This document shows positions 21,885 to 32,727 of a stretch of 64,000 nt of DNA, one piece after another. The stretch is from Heterobasidion occidentale. Its lineage: Eukaryota > Basidiomycota > Agaricomycetes > Russulales > Bondarzewiaceae. The translations under genes were made by a program, and so were the position numbers. The first letter of the stretch is position 1. Each line of letters opens with the position of its first letter. Below the pieces are notes generated by a model, which was not told where the DNA came from, did no database searches, and was given only the letters and a program-made list of their open reading frames with translations. The stretch lies in assembly GCA_039111635.1 (NCBI GenBank), contig JBCAQO010000001.1, positions 2,666,001 to 2,730,000 of the forward strand. The letters are read 5' to 3'.

Positions 21885-24800
21885 TCAATTCTGGATTGTA
21901 CCCGTCAAGCGATGATCTCTGCTACTGGCACCAATAGTGATCTTCGTTGCCCCACTGGGAATTTCCCACCTCTGGGTCACAACATTCCATATAGACAGAT
22001 CATACCTTGAAAGCTGTAGCGTGACCAGGGTGGACTGTCCCGGTGATAAGTGAATACTGTCGAAACCCTTCAGGACGTAGGGAGGAGAATTGGAGGATGC
22101 TGGAGATGAGATATAGAGTTGCGGGATCTGAGGAACGTTGAGTATAAATCCAGAGAAATGATCGTCACAACGCACCTCGTTACCGGCAATTGCGCCAGTG
22201 TTTTTGAGAGTAAATGTCACAGTTATGACCTTCTCATGAAGCCTAGTCGAAATGATAACTAGATATCCAGCTCAAGATAGATGTAAACATACGACGGATC
22301 GAGGGATGATCCTGGTCCGCTTGGAGGAGTGGAACCTGCTGCAGAGCCTGAGATATGAAGGCCAGAGTACGCGAATGTTGTGTAGGATAGTCCAAATCCA
22401 AATTCGTACCGCGGACTAATGTTTGCCTGTGGAAAAAAAACCCTGAGATATAATTTACAAGACCGACCATTCAGCCACCTACCGCGTCAAAATGGCGATA
22501 GTCGATGAAAAGACCTTCCGTATAATTTATCGGAATGGTGACGAGAGTGAACTGGTCCGCAATCTGCGCAGGGTAATCATCTGCGTTCTTGGCAATAGTA
22601 TACGGAAGTCGTCCACTGATACCCTCATCTATCAGACATATTTCCACCCATTTGAAAAAAAAAATACCTGGGGTTATACGCGCCATACAGGACATCGACC
22701 AAAGAGTTTCCCGCTTCTTGACCAGGCAGGCCGCTCCAAACCTAGCCAAAGAAATTGTGAATCGAATAAGTCGATATTTGAAGAACGATTTTACCACAGC
22801 AGTAACTAGACGAGTCGGATCTTAGTAAAAGATCACCACGTAAACCATTGTTGTGCATACCGTTTGGACTGTCTATCCATGCCTCCAGGATAATTGGTCC
22901 GACAGAATTGACGACAACGATTGTGTTGCTATTGACACTTGCGACCTTTTGCACTAGCGCATCCTGCAGTTCACGTTAGCCCTGCATCTAGGACACAATG
23001 TGTCAGAACATGCCCCGCTATGCCAAGCTTGTAAATCGTTCCTATCCCCAGTGTTCCCCTCAACGAGATAATCGTCCTCTCCACTGTCGGCAGTAATGAA
23101 GACGAAAGCTACATCCTTCCCAGCTGCTGTAGAGGCTGCAGCACCGGTGTCAGAATCGCTAAGGGAAGAATAGACGCTGGTGTTATCAACAGATGATCTA
23201 TTCTTAATAGCATCCAATGGCTGAAGGGATAGAATTAGTAGAGTACATCGCAATGCTGCACTGTTCTAGACTTGCCGTGATAAGGTAAGGGAAATTCGAA
23301 GTCCTGTGAACGATGGATTTTAGATGATGATGGAAAGCATCACGTTCGCTCGAATCGCTCACCCACTACCCCAGCCCTCGGCGAGCACACCTGAATCACA
23401 GGAGTGATCGAGACAGCTATGTAGAGAGTCAGAGACGCCTGTGAAAGCGAACGAGACTCGCGCACCTGTTAGGGCCAAGGCCATTCGCGCCTGCTCCGCT
23501 TCCTATTCTCATGGTCAGTTGACGCTATGATATTTATCAGGTTAGCTCGTACCAATGACGGCGATAGACTTCGGCGCTTTGAGTGGAAGAACATTGCGGG
23601 AGTTTTTGAGAAGAACAGTAGATGCAGCGCCAATCTCTCGAATCAAACTAGCCAGAGGTACGTCAATTGCCACGCGACAGCAGGGAAGATATCGCGCGAT
23701 GTTACTTTTTATGATCGCTCTGAACGTCGGTGTTCAAATTGATGGCAGGATAGCCTTGATCCTGCCCCACAAGGTACCTAGAAATCTGTTACTAAACAAA
23801 TTGTCAAGCAAATAGAGCCATACCACGCTGCAAGAATTCGGATCGCCATGTCCTGTAGGACATTTATTAGCCGGTAATTAAAACTTTGTGCGATAGGGAT
23901 GCACGAACATCAAGACGAGACTGGGGTACATCCCCATTCTGTACAGCAGAGACCAGACTGCCTCCAAAGTAACTGATGACAACCATTGGATACAAAAGAT
24001 CGGCATAGCAAGACCAATGTTTTGACATACCTGACGATAGATAGAGGAAACATGTCGCCAGGCATGGTCATCTGTGATGATGGTTGATCCAAGCTCGGGA
24101 AAAACAAATAACTCTTTGCATGCTTACATCCAATCCCATATTGGCCGACGTCGTCGAATGAGTCGCATACCAGTCTGGCGTGGATTGTCAATCTTGCGAG
24201 CTGGAGCTCGAAATGTTTGATCAAACATACCCGACATGACATCTGCTGTCTATCAGAACATCTTCCTCGAGGAGACGCTACAGCAATCACTCACATCCTT
24301 GGAAAGCCAATTCGGTCTTCAACAGCCCATTCAGTGTGCTATTATTTTCACATGCATACGTTCCGTTCACTGAATGGCGTCAGCGGATGATATGGATAAT
24401 ATTGAGCAGGTGCGTACCTAAATCTGTTTGACGAGTGTATGATCTGCATAAATGAGGCTTCCACATAACACGCAATGTCACGCACTGTAACTGCACATAA
24501 CAGCAGCAACGTTGGCTTGTATGCTCCGCAAGAACTGAGCAATGCCATATCAGCGCCTTGGGACGAGGTAATCCATGAACAAGACTCACAGGATGCAGAT
24601 ATAATTCATGTTGCTAATGAACATGTGAGCCTTTAGCGCGCGCAAGCAATATTCGCTACTGACCGTTCTGGCGTAAAGGTGTCAGAAAATGCATAAACTC
24701 AAATAGTACGAGTGTGAATGCACCTGTCATCGACATTAGAAGAAGACTTCATGCGATTATGTTCTTGCTCGCTATCCCGTACAGTTTAATTGTCATACGA

Positions 24801-25913
24801 TGGGGGAAAATGGAAAGTACTTGCTTGTTTATCAAGTGCTTCGCAACGGCTTGTACGCCCTGAGACTGTATACCGATAATCGTCTCGTATGCGCCTTCAC
24901 CTGATAAGTAAGGATCTCCGCCGAATCTGTTTCATCAGCTTTGGTCTCCCAAATATAACGCATGGCAAGACAATATTTCACGTACCCTTCCCAAGCTCTC
25001 CCGGAAGCGGAATACGCATGAGATTCCTGGCCGATCCCCATAATGTTAACACATGAATGAAGAGAGTTATATACACCAACATCATTGGGCCCAGTTGTAC
25101 ATGAATGCCCTTTCCTCGAAATTCTTGACCCATTGCAACGCCTTTCTTGTTCATCAACGTCCTGTTGAAGCTGTTATACAGAGTACTTCAGATATTGGTT
25201 ATACGAATAACCGAGAAGTATTCACGTTGCAGCAGCATTGATGCCTCTGAAATATGTTGTCCATTCAGTGATTGCTGTAAACCGAAATCATGAAATCATA
25301 CGCAGGGAATACTGAATTTCCGTTGGTATTTCGGACGCCCAACGCGCTATCTAAGGTGTATATCAAGGTTCACTGAGTACATCGGTCAAAAGCTGAACCT
25401 ATGATAAAATACCTTGAAGACACAGTGCAGGGAAATTGATTGAGTCGATCGACTTGGTTTGGCCAGTACAAGTCGCTGGTTAGATGTTAGCATCAAACCG
25501 TACACGAGAAAACGCTTCCAGGTACCAAATCCAAGTAAGCCAACACCTGCGTGTGCACGTGAACAGTCAGCCTGTGTTTACCGGGTAAGAGCTAAAAGTT
25601 CACCTGTGGTGATCCTCGCTTTCTCGCTCAACGTCAGATTCGCAATTGACTGCCGAGCCTGCAGTACACAAATTTATCCCTGTCTGTATTCCGATTTGAA
25701 TGGTGGATATGGACTCACCTTGGCATATGCTGTCGACCAGGCTGAGTTCACTTGGAAAATTCCGTCAGGCGACGGAGTCGATGGACAAAACAATACTCTG
25801 CTTCACTGTCAGCATCCATGCGCCGTCGGCATACATTACAATGACTGACTACATTGTGCATGCACCAGAGAAATCCAGCAAAGAGAAAGGAGCAAAGACG
25901 AAAAGCACTTCAT
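21885..25913 (-). CDS. GH3 beta-glucosidase, secreted (left copy, one frameshift)
   Basis: ATG at 25911-25913 with a clear signal peptide ([19 protein letters not shown]). Many short exons. Visible GH3 blocks: [60 protein letters not shown], the nucleophile region [16 protein letters not shown] (Asp of the SDW motif), [54 protein letters not shown], and a C-terminal Fn3-like domain ending [14 protein letters not shown]. It hydrolyses terminal beta-glucosidic bonds in the extracellular space, e.g. cellobiose. An 11-nt micro-exon (22795-22805) supplies VTAV. A base present in copy 2 is missing near 25008, breaking the frame just before SGRAWEG. A paralogue lies next to copy 2. Confidence 0.85.
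22795..22805 (-). other. 11-nt micro-exon of the GH3 gene (left copy)
   Basis: Flanked by an acceptor (CTAG) and a donor (GTAAAA) on the minus strand. Joining it restores the phase between the exon ending DSPN+1 base and the exon beginning VWSGLPGQ, and encodes the family-typical VTAV. Same sequence in copy 2 (58789-58799); a homologous 11-nt exon is seen in the neighbouring paralogue (63504-63514). Confidence 0.65.
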
Positions 25914-26219
25914 GGTGACGTCTGCCCTTAGCTTTCGAAGGGACCTCAAAAATCAGACCGGTGGGCCAATGCTTTTAAAGGGCGAGACCCCGTGAAGGCC
26001 GTGTTGATATTACTCCCTGCTCACATGCTTCCATATTATCGTCCTTCCTTCTCTACAGCCGCGGGCAAACGCGTTCGAAGCATTTGAGGTGATCTGTCCG
26101 GGGGTCTGAAATCAGCACATGCTTTTCATGTCTCACGGCCTGACATGTTCCATACCTCGGGTGGGTCCTAGCATAGCAACAGACACGGTTTTGGTGTTTG
26201 ACGAAGGTCCACGAAGGTG
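25914..26219. promoter_or_regulatory. GH3 upstream region up to the gap (left copy)
   Basis: 306 bp upstream of the GH3 start codon. No second gene is visible. It matches 61909-62215 of copy 2 except for one extra C in copy 2 near 62040. Promoter content is inferred from position only. Confidence 0.45.
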
Positions 26220-26319
26220 NNNNNNNNNNNNNNNNNNNNNNNNNNNNNNNNNNNNNNNNNNNNNNNNNNNNNNNNNNNNNNNNNNNNNNNNNNNNNNNNN
26301 NNNNNNNNNNNNNNNNNNN
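26220..26319. other. Assembly gap, 100 N
   Basis: Exactly 100 consecutive N, the usual placeholder for a scaffold gap of unknown size. It sits at the precise end of the left repeat copy, in the region upstream of the GH3 gene, and separates it from unrelated sequence carrying the acyltransferase gene. Confidence 0.98.
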
Positions 26320-26370
26320 TAATACTAAACAGTATAGGTAAATTATATCCAAACCGATCCCTGACATGAA

Positions 26371-27908
26371 TCACGACGTGATATCCCTCACCTTGGACCA
26401 GACAAACCCTGCGATGGCAGGCACGAAAAAGCAGAAGGCGTCTAACACCTCTCTCCGATGTCTCAGCTGTAGTGGGATGATAACAGGGGGCTGGGTTTTC
26501 GGATGCGAGGAGAAGGTGCCCGTGTCCAGGTATCGTTGCATAAACCGATCTTTCTCCACCCAACGTTCACGCAGCCAAAGGTCAAAGACCTCCCTTTCCA
26601 CCTCAGGTACCTCAGCTTCCAGAATTTTCGTTCCGGTGGAACCATTTGGAAGGCCGTTCGAGTTGCCGGTGAAAACGTCACCAATCGGCACCTCTTTGGC
26701 TACGTCGAAGCGCCGAATATGTATGTGGACAGAAGGGGGAGGTATGCGGTCGAAGAATATAGAACGGAGAGTGTAATATTCTTGGCCGTAGCCCAGCAGA
26801 GGTATGCCTGTGAAGTAAAGGTAAGTTGAAGTTGATTGTTGCGGAATACGAACATACCAGGGTATGCAACAGTGATATCGACCAACTGAAGAGCCGGTAT
26901 CCGTGGTGCAAGCGCTCGAAGGCTGTAGTGTAGGCCTGTGGATCGTGGAAGGAGAGTATGTGTCATGTCTGGCTGAACTTACGCATTAGCTGGCTGTCAT
27001 CTTAGTCCGGGAATGGGTACACACAATCCCAATTTTGTCGGCAAACTTCTTGCTGATAGGTCTTGTATCTTGGCTCACGAGCGTGCCTTCTGGGTATAAT
27101 ATGAATGTGAAAGGTGTATCCTGTTGCTCGGCGTGGCGACCCAAGAATGCCAATTCTTTCACAAGATACAGCCGATCAGAGGCCCATGACCGTGCCAAGA
27201 ATATGAAGTTGAAGAATTGCATTCCCTACGAAGTTTCATCAAAAATGGCATCGGTGAGATTCCTGTTCGCAAGGGGATCGGACATACCCATCCTACGACA
27301 GGGACCCATTTCAGGCTCTTCTTGAGGACGATGAACACATCGCGATGTGTTCCCGAGAAGTATGTCAAAGTCCACGCATACCACCAGTCAGCGTACACCT
27401 GAGGAGATCAGAGCCTCGGCAACAAGCGCAGCGAACAATACACGAGGCGGCTCACTTGGTGATTCGCAATGAGCACCGACTTTAGTGGGAGGTTTATGCC
27501 TGTTACTCGCCCTTTCTTATCCTTGACAACGAGCCGAGCAAACTCATCTTCCGAGAACGCGCCCGGCCCTTCCTGCTCGAATGTTACGACCAGCCTTGTT
27601 GGGGCAAACCACTGGCACATCAAGACTGCACACACCCTCAACTACTCATCCAGCCGGACTCAGACACATGACCACTCACTCAACAGTGCGCCGAATGCAC
27701 CCTTGCTGTACCGAATCCCGCTATCATACCATCGGCCGGCCCACTCGAATGGCAGGAGCTTCAGCGGGAGCAAAATAACGAATTGTGATGCATTGACCAT
27801 CAGACACCCGAAATTGAAGACCACCGCAAACGCTATGGCATTCAGCGTCTGGGCCCAATTCTTTGGGGGGCGGCCGGATATCTTTTTGACATGGAGTCCT
27901 GTGGGCAT
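26371..27908 (-). CDS. Lysophospholipid acyltransferase (LPLAT/AGPAT-like, LCLAT1/Cst26 type)
   Basis: I chose the ATG at 27906-27908 (MPTGLHVKKISGRPPKNW), as upstream in-frame codons are not ATG. A membrane segment follows (IAFAVVFNFGCLMVNASQF), then the acyltransferase motifs: NHQVYADW (the H-x4-D motif, split by an intron after NHQ), PFTFILYPEGTLVS (the EGT motif) and a helix-rich end with a second hydrophobic stretch (FCFFVPAIAGFVW). These mark the PlsC superfamily; the YADWWYAW and ILYPEGT versions fit the LCLAT1/AGPAT-8 and yeast Cst26 branch, which acylates lysophospholipids (e.g. lysophosphatidylinositol) at the ER. It is the first gene after the gap and single-copy in this window. 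Confidence 0.8.
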
Positions 27909-28389
27909 TGGATGGTGGTAGTAGAGAGAACGCCTGGTGGACACGGTGTTGATACGGCGTGTCAGCGTCAGCCTTGCTGTGTCTGACTATTTACATAGCG
28001 CTCGTGGATGGCCGTAGGGCCGAGTGAGCTCTTTCCGGCATTCCCGCATCTTGTTCCGCATCGGTATTTTGAAGATGCTACAAGGCCAGATAAGGCTTAT
28101 GAACAAACACATAATTTGAATAACGGTCCTCCGACCGACACCTGCTGTGAAATCGCAAATTCTTTGAGTGTACTTTGACTTTGCCTGAAAGTGTGACCCA
28201 TACATCATTTGAGAACTGCAAAAATAAGCAATAACAGAGGGTACGCTCTGATGATACTTATTGTTCACAACTAAGCCATGGTTAAGCATAAGTATAAAGG
28301 GGTGCATATTTCAGCGAGAAGCATGTGCATGATTGAACTCTGATGACCAGATCCTTGTGAAATTGCAACAACGAGGACGGTACTGAGTC
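27909..28389. other. Gene-free stretch upstream of the acyltransferase
   Basis: About 480 bp between two minus-strand genes, AT-richer than the genes. Short frames only; nothing recognisable beyond the presumed promoter of the acyltransferase and 3' flank of the transporter. Confidence 0.5.
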
Positions 28390-30467
28390 TTACTGAATCG
28401 GCAACTCAGACGTCTAACAAGTGAATGGTTTCTCCACAATATTGCTTCGATAGGCCACGACAATAAGCTGCACGTCCCGGAAGTGACCGGTTATGAGTAC
28501 AGAACTCCACCATGTCGCACGTGAAAGGCTTCTTACCTCGACAGAAACATACGTCCCGGCTATGCAAATGAAAGCGCCAGCTACAATGGTCAGAACTGCC
28601 AGCGTTGTCCCGATCCATCTAGTTCTTAAAGCTTGAGCACCGCCGTGCGGATAATATGCATCGTACAGCCAAAAGAAGCCAGCCAAACCATACGTGTACC
28701 AAGAGGCGAACAGCGCAGCCCCGATACCGATCAAATATGAGAATATCGGAACCGCAACCGCGAGAATGAAAGCTACAGCGACAGCTGCAAAGCATAGCGA
28801 GACCCACACGACCCACCCCAGAATCGTGTGTGAGTAGACGTGCCGAGAATGGCGAAAGAGACGAACGAAAATGAGCTTGGCCGCAGTGTGGGAGTACAAA
28901 GCACCGGCACTAAAGAGAGCGAAACAGGACATTAATGTATGACTTCCAGGAAGAACAAAGGGCCAGCCATTCACAATAAGAAGTTCGCCAATGCGATACC
29001 AAAGGCTGCTTTTGCCCAGATCGGGGGAAGGGAGGGTAATGCTGGTGATTGCACGGTGCTACCGATGTAGATGTAGACGACTATGCTGAAAATGACGTAG
29101 AATGACGTAGAGAATACTTGCAGCACCCAAGCCGACTAGGAAACCTTACTGTCAATAAGAGAGAAGGTGCACTTAAAGATGCGTTTCCAGACCTTCATTG
29201 CATCTTCAGGGTGCCGCATCTCTGATATAAGAATGAAGAACCTAGTGCAGCTGTCAGATCATGAGAATGGAAAAGCAGGAAGAAAACTTCGTACATGAAA
29301 TGCCCTAAATCGACACAGGGCTCAGGGTTGCAATAGTTCACGAAAAAGAAAAATAGCACTGCCACTTGCCAGCATAGGCAAATACCTTCGACCCAATGAT
29401 TAATAATGGAGCGACAGGCGTATGCAACAAGCGGGACATACCGGACCAGTGATAGCCAAGAACGCCTGGTAGAAAGTAGTTGGTACGGTAGCGTTGATGA
29501 TACGTCCTGGAATCGGATTGACACCCGCTCCCACCATAGCCACCACACCCGCAACCGTAATGAAAGCCGCACTCAACAAGGCAAGCCAACTGAAGCGATC
29601 CAAGGTCCGAGGTAGGGCCAAAAGGAAGGTTGCGATGGAAAAGATGAGCACAAGGTAAACTGTGCATAATCCTTGGTTAGAAAGTGTTGAAAGGGCTTGT
29701 TGCCCTGATAATAATTCGGAGCCCTAAAATTATTTTATGATCAGAGTATAGAATAGAGCAGTGGACAAGCCACCATACAGTACCACAGATGGCGAAGATG
29801 ATTGTACCCAGCGATAGAACTTCACGACCTACTGGTCCAAACAAGATGTAACCGGCGTCTCCTGATGCAACAACGATGATGAAATGACAGTGTCAGGGAA
29901 AGCGATGATAGTTCTACCCATGTTGTGAACCTCGGGATGGTTCCCCTTGAAATCGATCAACAACTTCGCGGTGAACAGCCCAAAGATGCCTAGAAATACC
30001 GTCAAGATCACCGACGGAACAATACCTGCTCAGGGAATATGTTCGCCATTCATCGTCGTTGAGAGTTTTTCGAAGAATAGCAGCACAAGTGCAGGTGGAA
30101 CTGCTCACCGACAACCGCTACGGCATTGGGAAGTGAGAGCATTCCATTGCTTACTATCTCAGCAATCATGAGCAGACTGACGAACTGAGGATGGACACAT
30201 TGAAAGCCCCGAAAAAAGTAGAAATGGTTCAGTCATCAAGCTTTCCGGCAGAGCACTGCTCTGGGTGTATTTCTGCTTGCTTACCTGCCAGGTGAGCGTC
30301 TTGTACTGGATCTGGTGACTTTCTTCATCCACGAAGACGTCCTCTGTCCTTTGGAGACCTGGTTTGTTGGCTGTATTGACCTCTAGTTGGGTTTTCTCGG
30401 AATCGTCTCGCAGGTTGCTTGCACGATCGCCATCAATACTACGACGATACATGTTGGGGGAACTCAT
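28390..30467 (-). CDS. AAAP-family amino-acid transporter (Mtr-like)
   Basis: ATG at 30465-30467. A ~75-residue hydrophilic, charged N-terminus (DEESHQIQYKTLTWQ) precedes about eleven hydrophobic segments, for example VILTVFLGIFGLFTAKLL, LIFSIATFLLALPRTLDRF, LLSAAFITVAGVVAMVGAG, VFSTSFYVIFSIVVYIYIG, VWVSLCFAAVAVAFILAVAV and TTLAVLTIVAGAFICIAGTY. LPNAVAVVG at the first segments and the GDAGYILFG/SEMRHPEDAM loops fit fungal Aa_trans proteins such as Neurospora Mtr (neutral amino-acid uptake at the plasma membrane). Several exons; the last one seems to be a short tail (TSELPIQ) ending at 28390, though an in-frame read-through ends at 28414. Substrate cannot be read from sequence. Confidence 0.75.
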
Positions 30468-31195
30468 GAAAGGTCAGACGAGTATGATTCGATACGCTAT
30501 TTGAGTGCTGAATGTAGAAGATGGTTATCAGCGGTAAGAAGCACCATGATCGTGGAAGTCGGAAATCCATCTTGATTCCCACTGGCTCACCAACGTACCC
30601 CTTGCTCAAACCCATCACATGCTCCTGTTCTCGTACGTTAACGCTCTCCGCGCAGAAAACCATCACCTCTCTGTGTTTATTTGAGTACTGGGAAGTCTCA
30701 TAGCCCCTTCGTGCCATTTCCAAATCTATTCATGGAACGAGAAAGACGGCCTATGTGGTTACTACCATTAACTGGAATGGGAATCTCTATCGGTTCGTCA
30801 ATGTTCACGACGATGATACGGTGAGTGACTCACATAAAGATAGAGTTGATACGATTGAACAGAGTCCGGAGGCAGCCAGAGGCGGCCGGGCAGGGCCGGA
30901 CTCGTCCGGACTATATTTACGTTACTTACCTGCCCACAACCCCCACTGGCCAGCGACGACGTTCAATCATGCGTAGGCCTCACCGTAGCCTCCATGCACA
31001 AGAACTCCATATAACGAGCCACGCCCGAGCGCCCAGGTTCTGCACCTTTCTTTCTAACATCCAGTTGTCGCGTACGACAGGTACGAACCTAGCTTCTGCT
31101 CCGCCCCTGTGACTGACATCGTGTATTAGCAGACTCACTCCGTTGTCTTCACACTACCGTCTGTTGTACACGCCTACACACACCTTTGATGCACC
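30468..31195. promoter_or_regulatory. Divergent intergenic region: transporter (-) / F-box-like gene (+)
   Basis: 728 bp between divergent start codons. A 94-codon open frame on the minus strand (30439-30723) overlaps the transporter start and has no family resemblance; I treat it as leader sequence. No RNA gene or repeat of note. Confidence 0.5.
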
Positions 31196-32167
31196 ATGCA
31201 CCCATTGCTCAATGGACGACAACGCATCGTCGATGATCTTATCCCGATCATCCTCGACTGTGGTAACTGGTGGTCTCGAGACTATACTCACCTTGCGGGT
31301 GTCTCGCGCGCCTGGCTTTGGCACGTACAGAAGCGCCTCTACGTGCTCCCCCAGCTGAACTCTTACCGCTCGTGCACCTTGCTTGAACGCACGCTTGCGT
31401 GCAACCCTGCATTGGTGTCGTTAGTGGAAGGACTCGATCTCCGTCTCGTCGTGGGAGAGACGGCATTGACGTTTTGCGATACGTCGAGCGTCCGGAGACT
31501 TCTCAGCGTCGTCAAATTGAAGCGCCTAGGACTTAGGGGGGAGATGTCAATCCACGCGGAGAGGTTTTTGCATCCCCTCATGTGCCCCCATCAGCTCGAA
31601 GAGTTGATAATCGACGGCTATTCTCATGGCTATCATGGGAGCTCGACGATATACTGCAGTCGAATGAGCGCGTCTCTGGTATGGGACAGTGAGCTGTTCT
31701 CGCAATTTACGAGGCTCCGTCGTGTTCGACTGTCTTACGTCGAATTAACGATTCCCCGATCCACTTTGCCGGATTCCCTCCATCTGACACATCTTTCCCT
31801 CGACAACGTCACAATCGTCGACAGCCATCTCTCCGACATCTCTCCTATGTCTTCGGACAGCCTTCGGTGCCTTTCCATCTCCGCCAGAGACGATGTCGAC
31901 CTGCAGACGCATCTTCCGTCGTTGTTAGGGTCTTGCAGCTCTTCTTTGGAAGAGCTATGCCTTTATGCATGGGGTGCCAACTGCAAAGGGCTCGTGTTTA
32001 ACAGCGACGCTCCGTCATTCCCGTCTTTGGTGGAGATAGAATTGAATGGGATCGACACCGACCGGCACACGCTGGCCTGCATCGAGCAGTGCTGTCCGAA
32101 ACTGGAGAGGCTATCTGTCTCGGGTCGCGCAGTCCATGTAACCCCCAAGAGTGGATCGCACTTCTAG
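31196..32167 (+). CDS. F-box/LRR-like protein, single exon, probably frameshifted near the end
   Basis: 323 codons without intron from the ATG at 31196. The start (DDLIPIILDCGNWWSRDYT followed by HLAGVSRAWLWHVQKRLY) looks like a degenerate F-box as found in large Agaricomycete families. Behind it lie irregular Leu-rich segments (LEELIIDGYS, LTHLSLDNVTI, LRCLSISA, LEELCLYAW, LERLSVSG). At about 32140 the frame runs into a stop, but the next frame continues with a plausible end (EWIALLGSGVLPTLRSFSPL to 32316), so a one-base error or mutation is likely. F-box proteins of this kind usually serve as SCF ubiquitin-ligase adaptors; the target is unknown. Confidence 0.6.
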   Translation: MHPLLNGRQRIVDDLIPIILDCGNWWSRDYTHLAGVSRAWLWHVQKRLYVLPQLNSYRSCTLLERTLACNPALVSLVEGLDLRLVVGETALTFCDTSSVRRLLSVVKLKRLGLRGEMSIHAERFLHPLMCPHQLEELIIDGYSHGYHGSSTIYCSRMSASLVWDSELFSQFTRLRRVRLSYVELTIPRSTLPDSLHLTHLSLDNVTIVDSHLSDISPMSSDSLRCLSISARDDVDLQTHLPSLLGSCSSSLEELCLYAWGANCKGLVFNSDAPSFPSLVEIELNGIDTDRHTLACIEQCCPKLERLSVSGRAVHVTPKSGSHF

Positions 32168-32727
32168 GTTCTGGGGTGCTCCCCACGCTGCGCAGTTTTA
32201 GTCCTCTATGTGCTGGACAGCACGGGTCTCAGGCGTGGACCGAGGAGTATTTGAAGCAGGTACAGGATATATGCTCGTTGCGAACACTGCAACCTGAGTA
32301 TCGAACACGAGGGTGATTTACCATGCAGTTGGCTCTGTAAGCTTATGGTCTCGATGCCATGGTCACGGGCTTCATACACCGACTCACCCTATTAGTCTAG
32401 CCTCATGCCCGTGTATGTATGTATGTATGGTCGATCAAGAATATAATATCTGTGCGCATGGAAGGATGAGGTCGTTGAAACATGGACGGTGATGAACGGC
32501 GAGCCGACCGCTAAGAAGCCGGACGAGGCAGGGGTACCGGCGAGCGCCGCGGCTGGGATGGAGCAACAGGATCGGCTGTAGGAGAGCTGGCTGAGCCCTT
32601 CGTACTACCACTTGTGCTCGTCACGGAGACGTCGATGAGTTTGACTGTCCTTTCTCTGTATTCTTGACCTTGCTTTGCATTCCTTTCCACACCACTCTCA
32701 CTCCCGCCCGATTGTTGCTCTGCAGCG
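32168..32727. promoter_or_regulatory. Region between the F-box-like gene and the hydrolase
   Basis: 560 bp. The first ~150 bp (to 32316) probably belong to the end of the F-box-like gene in the shifted frame. A short TATG repeat lies near 32413-32428. The remainder should contain the hydrolase promoter; no motif can be assigned. Confidence 0.45.

Larger units (their letters stand above)
1..26219. repeat. Left copy of a ~26 kb direct repeat (ends at assembly gap)
   Basis: This whole stretch recurs in the same orientation at 36017-62215. The offset is 36016 at the left end and 35996 at the right end, the difference being the sum of small indels. Gene order, strands and introns match throughout. 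The last matched base (26219) is immediately followed by the N run, whereas copy 2 continues past the matching point (62215). The left end of the repeat is not in the window, because base 1 is already inside it. Inference: alternative haplotype placed in tandem. A true segmental duplication is possible but less likely. Confidence 0.95.

Noticed and set aside
30439..30723. 94-codon minus-strand frame upstream of the amino-acid transporter
   Set aside because: Overlaps the transporter start, has no recognisable family features and could be leader sequence; not annotated as a gene.
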